A stretch of DNA of 64,000 bases from Fagopyrum homotropicum (lineage: Eukaryota; Streptophyta; Magnoliopsida; Caryophyllales; Polygonaceae). The notes beneath the pieces are model-generated. The model was not told where the DNA came from, searched no databases, and saw nothing but the letters and a program-made list of their open reading frames with translations. Positions 58,456-64,000 of the stretch are shown piece by piece; the first letter of the stretch is position 1, and every line of letters begins with the position of its first letter. The stretch is from assembly GCA_033239125.1 (NCBI GenBank), contig BSWB01000002.1, positions 2,017,001 to 2,081,000 of the forward strand. The letters run 5' to 3'. The translations under genes were made by a program, and so were the position numbers.

Positions 58456-58571
58456 GACTATACTCAACCACGTAAAGAATCCATCCCTAAAACATTCACA
58501 TATCCTTTGCATTGTTCCCTTCTTTACTTTACAAGAAGAAAAAAATCCCAAAAGAACCCCTTTCTTTAGAT

Positions 58572-61500
58572 ATGAAGCTATTTGTAATCGTCTTGTTTAT
58601 GCTCATAGTTTGCATGAGAGTCAATTCCACTTGTAAGGAAGCCGAGAGAAACGCTTTGCTTAAATTTAAGCATAGCTTCTATCTTGATAGATTTAATCGT
58701 CTAGGTTCATGGGTTGGGGATGATTGTTGTAGTTGGAAAGGAGTTGGTTGCGACAATGTTACAAACACCGTCATCAAGCTTGATCTTAGCTCAATTTCCT
58801 GGTTTGGTCATAGCTTGTATTACATATTTGAATTTGGGTGGAATTTAGAAGCTAGAGAGGTAAGTCCTGCTCTGCTTGAGTTGAAGTACTTGACATACTT
58901 AGACTTAAGTGGTGTTTCTTTTAATGGCTCTAGCATTCCTGAATTTTTTGGAGCAATGAAACAACTCCAACATTTGAATCTCTCTTATACTGATTTTGGT
59001 GGGAAATTCCCTCAAAACCTTGAAAACCTTACAAAACTTGTTTCCTTTAGTCTTCACTCTTTTCCATTTCCGTCTTTCATAGAGATGACAAACAATCTAG
59101 ATTGGACATTCAAGCTTGAGAACTTGCAATACCTTGATTTGAGTGGGGTGGACTTGAGTCAAACACGAGATAGTCTTGAGATACTTCACAAACTTCCATC
59201 ATTGTCGGTATTGAACTTGACTTTTTGTGGATTAGAAAATTCTCATCTAGCCATAAAAAATTCAAGTGTTTTTCCTAGCACCCTTCAGCGCCTAGATCTT
59301 AGTCAAAACTATCTCAGTGGCACATTTCCCCATTTCATACAAAACTTGAGCTCTCTTAGATTTCTTGATCTTTCAATGATGGGGTTCAGTTCTTCACTCC
59401 CATCGTGGTTGGAAAATCATGTAAACCTCACACATGTAGATCTTGGATGGAATTCTTTCAATGGGTCATTTCCTTCTTTCATTCAAAATTTGAGCTTTAT
59501 ATCATTTCTCAACCTCGATGAAAATCAATTTACCTCTTCAATTCCTCACTGGTTGGCAAACAAAACAAACCTTGAGTTTCTTTCACTAGAATTCAATCAT
59601 TTTCACCGTATGGATGGAGGATTTTTGAACACCATAAGCCATCTTTGTAGTTTAAAGTATTTGGATTTGTCACATAACCAACTTCAAGAAGAGGTTTTAA
59701 ACTCACATGTTAACTATTCTAGGTGTATCACGTATGATTTGGAGTCCTTGACTCTAAGAAACAATAACTTTAACGGTTATTTGCCTATCATTGAAACTTT
59801 TTCATCCCTTAGGAGTTTGGATCTATCATATAATGGTTTTGAAATTATCCCTCCATCCATAGGGAGATTGTCATCTTTAGTCAGTCTAGACTTGTCATTT
59901 AACCATTTAAAAGTTGTGTCGCCATTAATAGGAAACTTGTCATCCCTAATAGATTTACAACTACAAAACAATAATTTAGAAAATATCCCTTCATCCATGA
60001 GGGGATTGTGGTCTTTAGAAAACACTAACTCTTCGTCCTTGGGGAGATTTATCGTCTCTCCATCATTAGGGTGGTTGTCATCTTTGATCAATCTAGACTT
60101 GTCATATAACCGTTTCAAATTTTTGTCGCCATTAATCGGAAACTTGTCATCCTTGAAAGGTTTAGATTTATCACACAATAACTTAGAAAATCTTCCTTCA
60201 TCCTTGGGGGGTTTGTCGTCTTTAACTCGTTTGAGCTTATCTTATAATCGTTTGAAAGTTGTGTCGCCATTAATAAAAAACTTGGCATCCTTATCACACA
60301 ATGACTTAGTAAATATCCCTTCATCTTTGGGGAGATTGTCATCTTTGATCAGTTTGGGATTGCAAAATAATAGTTTGAGTGTTGTAAATCAAGTGATTTT
60401 GGCTAACCTCTCTAGCTTAAGACACCTTGATCTAAGTTTGAATTCTCTAACCCTGAATTTCTCCTCTGATTGGTTGCCTCCCTTTCAACTCAAGACCTTG
60501 TATTTGCTACCTTGCAAAATAAACGGTCTATTTCCTAAGTGGATTCTTAGTCAAGAGAATATTGCAGAGTTGGATTTGTCTAATACCGGAATCTTTGGGC
60601 CTCTTCCAAGTAACATTGGCAATGCCATGTCATCTTTGTCGAGTCTACGAATTGCAAACAATCACATTAATGGTTCAATTCCAAGATCATTATGCGAGTT
60701 AGCAAGCTTGAACTTCCTTAGTCTTAAAAACAATAGTTTATCTGGAACAATTCCTGACTGTTGGACAAACTCTTCGATCTTTGAAATGGAATTGTCTTCA
60801 AATAAACTGTTTGGACACATACCCAACTCGTTGACAACGTCCGGTGGATTACAATTGTTAAGCTTGAATTCCAATTCTCTTCAAGGAAAGCTCCCTTTAT
60901 CCTTGAGCAATTGTGTACGGTTGATGGTTTTGGATGTGGGTAGGAATAATCTTTATGGAAAAATTCCAACATGGAACGGTGCAATCTTCCCTTCTCTACA
61001 AGTTCTTATACTACGGGGAAATAGGTTCAAGGGAATAATTCCATCACAAATATGCTCCATTCAAACTCTTCAAGTCGTCGATCTTGCAAACAATAAATTG
61101 GTAGGAACCATTCCTCACTGTTTTGGTTCCTTCAAAGGCATGGGCTCCGATGATCACTCAAGTCATTTTATTGCATCACCTCCAAGTCCTATGTTTCCAA
61201 ATGCTGAAAATGCTTCATTCGCTGAGGCACCAAACGTGGATACAAATGAATGGAGTGCTGTGGAGGTCATAAAGGGGGAAGAAAGAGAGTATACCACAAT
61301 ATTACACCTACTAGTCAACATGGATCTTTCATGCAACAATCTAATAGGTGTGATCCCTGCAGAGATCACAACTTCAACCCGCCTTCTCAGCCTAAACTTT
61401 TCACATAATCATCTGAATGGGACAATTCCTAAGGAGATAGGAAGGATGGAATCTTTGGAGTCTTTTGATCTATCATGCAACAATATTTCAGGATCGATCC

Positions 61501-61895
61501 CGGAAAGCATCTCATCCTTAACTTCCTTATCCACAATGAATTTGTCATTTAACAACCTTCAAGGAAAAATCCCAACCTCTACCCAACTCAGTACGTTCAA
61601 TGATTCATCCTACACGGGGAATCCAGGCTTATGCGGCGACCCATTGCCAAAGAAATGTTTTGGTGACGACATTGCTCCACCACAAACAAGCAAGATCCTT
61701 GATGATGAAGACAATAAGCATGAGAAGATGTGGTTCTATTTGGTTATTATATCAGGTTTTGCTACTGGTTTTTGGACAGTGATCGGAAGCTTAGTTGTTC
61801 TAAAGAGATGGAGGCATGCTTATTTTCAGTTTGCTGAAAACCTTGCTGATTGGATATATGTCAGAGTTGCAGTGAAGATTGCTCGTGCAAAATGA
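58572..61895 (+). CDS. LRR receptor-like protein (Cf/EIX type, no kinase)
   Basis: An intronless frame; the first ATG in good position is 58572, giving 1107 residues. The order of parts is typical of plant RLPs: signal peptide (MKLFVIVLFMLIVCMRV), Cys-paired LRR cap (CKEAERNALLKFKHSF ... DDCCSWKGVGC), about 30 extracellular LRRs with many N-glycosylation sites (NLS, NLT, NNS), a non-LRR island at about residues 857-910, four closing LRRs, an acidic juxtamembrane part (LDDEDNKHEKMW), one membrane helix (about 1053-1077) and a short basic cytoplasmic tail without kinase. Such proteins sit in the plasma membrane and signal through SOBIR1/BAK1-type partner kinases in pathogen or development responses. 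Residues about 428-600 are unusual: short LRRs repeated in pairs, with damaged units. Specificity cannot be inferred. Confidence 0.93.
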   Translation: MKLFVIVLFMLIVCMRVNSTCKEAERNALLKFKHSFYLDRFNRLGSWVGDDCCSWKGVGCDNVTNTVIKLDLSSISWFGHSLYYIFEFGWNLEAREVSPALLELKYLTYLDLSGVSFNGSSIPEFFGAMKQLQHLNLSYTDFGGKFPQNLENLTKLVSFSLHSFPFPSFIEMTNNLDWTFKLENLQYLDLSGVDLSQTRDSLEILHKLPSLSVLNLTFCGLENSHLAIKNSSVFPSTLQRLDLSQNYLSGTFPHFIQNLSSLRFLDLSMMGFSSSLPSWLENHVNLTHVDLGWNSFNGSFPSFIQNLSFISFLNLDENQFTSSIPHWLANKTNLEFLSLEFNHFHRMDGGFLNTISHLCSLKYLDLSHNQLQEEVLNSHVNYSRCITYDLESLTLRNNNFNGYLPIIETFSSLRSLDLSYNGFEIIPPSIGRLSSLVSLDLSFNHLKVVSPLIGNLSSLIDLQLQNNNLENIPSSMRGLWSLENTNSSSLGRFIVSPSLGWLSSLINLDLSYNRFKFLSPLIGNLSSLKGLDLSHNNLENLPSSLGGLSSLTRLSLSYNRLKVVSPLIKNLASLSHNDLVNIPSSLGRLSSLISLGLQNNSLSVVNQVILANLSSLRHLDLSLNSLTLNFSSDWLPPFQLKTLYLLPCKINGLFPKWILSQENIAELDLSNTGIFGPLPSNIGNAMSSLSSLRIANNHINGSIPRSLCELASLNFLSLKNNSLSGTIPDCWTNSSIFEMELSSNKLFGHIPNSLTTSGGLQLLSLNSNSLQGKLPLSLSNCVRLMVLDVGRNNLYGKIPTWNGAIFPSLQVLILRGNRFKGIIPSQICSIQTLQVVDLANNKLVGTIPHCFGSFKGMGSDDHSSHFIASPPSPMFPNAENASFAEAPNVDTNEWSAVEVIKGEEREYTTILHLLVNMDLSCNNLIGVIPAEITTSTRLLSLNFSHNHLNGTIPKEIGRMESLESFDLSCNNISGSIPESISSLTSLSTMNLSFNNLQGKIPTSTQLSTFNDSSYTGNPGLCGDPLPKKCFGDDIAPPQTSKILDDEDNKHEKMWFYLVIISGFATGFWTVIGSLVVLKRWRHAYFQFAENLADWIYVRVAVKIARAK
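59857..60365 (+). repeat. Local LRR expansion within the receptor-like gene
   Basis: A two-LRR unit (PS(S/M)xGxLSSLxxLxLS-NxL and VSPLIGNLSSLxxLxL-NNL) is repeated about four times at DNA level. Some copies are incomplete: one unit reads NLASLSHNDLVNIPSS with about eight residues missing, and another (RGLWSLENTNSSSLGRFI) has lost its LxLSxN core. The frame is kept throughout. Confidence 0.8.
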
Positions 61896-62487
61896 AGAAG
61901 CTGAAGATTGCAAGTGTCGTGAAAAATTCAAATGATATGTAATAGTTGTTTGGTATGATGTTGTATTAGATAGTTTTTATTGAGTACTCTTAATGTTTCT
62001 GTATTTGGTCAAGACTTTCATTATGGTTGAATTCTTAATGTTATGTAATGATGTTTGAAATCTTGTAATTCAATAATACCCGTCAATCTTTAGCTTTCAT
62101 TATAGTTGTTTCTAAGTTTTCACTAGAACTATGAATGACTATATAATAATGAATGTTTTGTTGAACATATGAGCAAAATAACATCAGTTAGTATGAACAA
62201 TGCATCCTCAACTATTGAAACGTAGCAAGACCCACCTTTCGGATTCAATTCCAATAGAAAAATCAAACACTCATTTCATAAACAATTATTACTTTTTATG
62301 AAGAAAACTACACATTTTGTTTGGTGAATCGTTACCCAAATCTAAAAAAATAAGAACCGTAAAACATCATTATTATATTAGATAAACAAGCCAAATAATG
62401 CATAAAAGGTAATAACTGATAGGGAGTGAGTTTACTGTAAATGTGAATCTACTTCTATTGATCAGATCAGTTCGTTTATGTGTTAAA
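61896..62487. other. 3' flank of the receptor-like gene
   Basis: AT-rich with likely polyadenylation signals (for example TTCAATAATACC near 62068). No gene is seen. Confidence 0.45.
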
Positions 62488-63960
62488 ACTAGTTTATAAT
62501 CCGCATTTTGTGCGGATATATTTATATATTGAATTTTTTAGTAATATGTCATCAGCTTGTATATATATGAACTAATGATATACTTACGAAACATTTATAA
62601 TTTTTTAACAACTAAATATCATAAGTAATTATATTTACATAATTGTTTATTTATAACAATATAAAAATATTAATGTTGATAATCTATATAACATACTAAA
62701 ACAGAACCCATTAAGGCCACATGTCAACCACTTAGGTATGCCACATAGGATTTTTTCCAATATATTTACAAATATGCCACAAGATATTTACAGATTTGCC
62801 ATTTTTCTTTTATAAAATAAGTTTTAAAAATATCAATAAACAATCATCGATGCCACGTCATCTTTAAAAATGCCAAGTGAGAATTTGTTTGACTTATTTA
62901 CAAATTTGTTACCATAAACCTATCAAATATTTAAAGTAAAAAAAAACATATGATATCGATAACAAACTAGATCTTCAAAATTTTAACAGACCAGATTTTG
63001 AAATCTTCTTCACATTTTTAAAACTCAGTTTTTATAATTTTTAAAAAAATAATATAGCCACATTTTAAAATTTTATTTTATTTTCTCATCTTTTTTTTTT
63101 TTAATTTTCAAAATGTATTTGTTAAAGTTAATTATTGAATTTATATCCAATACATAAAAAAATGACTAAGTTTGGATGAAATGGTATTTCTTAGTGTTAA
63201 ATATATTTTTATAGATTAACAAATACATAAGGTATAAAGTTGAAAATATATTATCATTTTATTTACACAAAACCCGCACAAGGTGCGGGCACTAAACTAG
63301 TTATCTACATAATTAACTTGTTTCTTTCTTAATAAAAATAGTTTATAGTTGATTCAACAGTCAAAATAGTTAAAATTTACCATCTTTTCACTTTTTAAAA
63401 ATTAAATGTTATTTTTAAAATCTATTCAATCTTTTCTAAATAATTTTTTTAAATAATAAATAACTAAAATTTAAAAATTATATTGATGTATAAATATAAT
63501 AATGTAATAATAATATTTTTAATATATTTTTAATTATATCCTTTCATTTTATAAATTTTTTAATTTAATCATCACAACATGATGTTAGCCGTATTAGTTA
63601 ATTAAAAATGACAAGGTTTGGATGAAATGATTTTTCTTAGTCTTAAATAGTATTTCTAATTAAGTTGTTAGCTAATAAATGGGTCTATTTCTAATTAAGT
63701 TGTTAGTTAGTAGATTTGGTAACAAACAAAATCGTATTGTTATAGCCGTAAGATATTGAATATGATGAGATGAATTTCTTTTTGTTGATTTGACATGATA
63801 CGAAAAATGTTTTAATTTTGAATTAAAATTTTAATTAAAATATGACAAATATATAATTAAAATATGGCAAATTCGTAATTATTTGCCAAAAACCCTAGGT
63901 GGAATGGCTAATGTGTTGACATGTGGAATAAGAGGGTTGTGTTTTAGTAGTATATATAGA
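62488..63960 (-). mobile_element. Helitron interrupted by a nested Helitron
   Basis: On the minus strand the 5' end is TCTATATATACTACTAAA at 63960 (preceded by A), and the 3' end is CCGCA-loop-TGCGG hairpin, ATTATAAACTAGT ending at 62488 and followed by T. A second element in the opposite orientation occupies 62683-63301, so the outer element itself is about 0.85 kb. Its hairpin has drifted from the local consensus, consistent with greater age. Confidence 0.7.
62683..63301 (+). mobile_element. Nested non-autonomous Helitron
   Basis: The 5' end is TCTATATAACATACTAAAAC after A; the 3' end is CCCGCAC-AAG-GTGCGGG, then CACTAAACTAGT before T. It is 619 bp with no coding content. The 3' end is identical to that of the Helitron at 56670, so they belong to one family. 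Confidence 0.85.
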
Positions 63961-64000
63961 TTCAATATATTATAGACCAGAAGCCATATGCATATAAGTG

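Noticed and set aside
58512..58571. Extra 20 residues before the RLP signal peptide
   Set aside because: The frame opens with TTG; the ATG at 58572 gives a normal signal peptide.
59857..60365. CRISPR-like spaced repeats
   Set aside because: The periodicity is the LRR code of a plant gene; no array structure and the wrong kind of genome.
59777..60984. Minus-strand open frames of 68-133 codons under the RLP
   Set aside because: They are shadows of the LRR repeats on the other strand, without start context or family likeness.

Overview
This window is nuclear DNA from a flowering plant, most likely a eudicot. It is AT-rich, its genes are split by many short GT-AG introns, and every recognised gene belongs to a plant family. 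Seven protein-coding genes can be rebuilt. The exon chains given here were assembled by hand; every chain closes in frame.

Layout: (1) 1164-8506, minus: a 17-exon coiled-coil protein of unknown function. (2) 10703-14114: a Mutator-like element with very long inverted arms that carries pieces of two host genes (ALKBH1-like and CAND1-like) and a tRNA-like sequence. (3) 19230-26023, plus: a PHD-finger protein with a 29-residue tandem repeat. (4) 26956-29701, minus: an Mpv17/PMP22-family membrane protein, convergent with the PHD gene. (5) 33590-39298, minus: a signal-anchored coiled-coil protein with a C-terminal membrane helix (At4g31340/At2g24420 type). (6) 44152-48597, plus: prolyl iminopeptidase. 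(7) 50439-52043, minus: an intronless PPR protein (At5g66500 type), followed by a duplicated and headless copy of its own 3' end at 49864-50265. (8) 58572-61895, plus: an intronless LRR receptor-like protein.

The gaps are mostly transposon debris, and several elements have ends and target-site duplications that can be read directly: the Pack-MULE (9-bp TSD), a PIF/Harbinger-type MITE (TTA), an hAT-type element (8-bp TSD), a solo LTR (5-bp TSD), a second Mutator-type element (9-bp TSD), and a cluster of related Helitrons around the receptor-like gene, one nested inside another. The seven genes do not form a pathway; they are independent housekeeping or defence-type genes with insertions between them and in their introns.

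The most unusual object is the foldback Pack-MULE at 10712-14105. Homologies are from memory of the families, without database searches.
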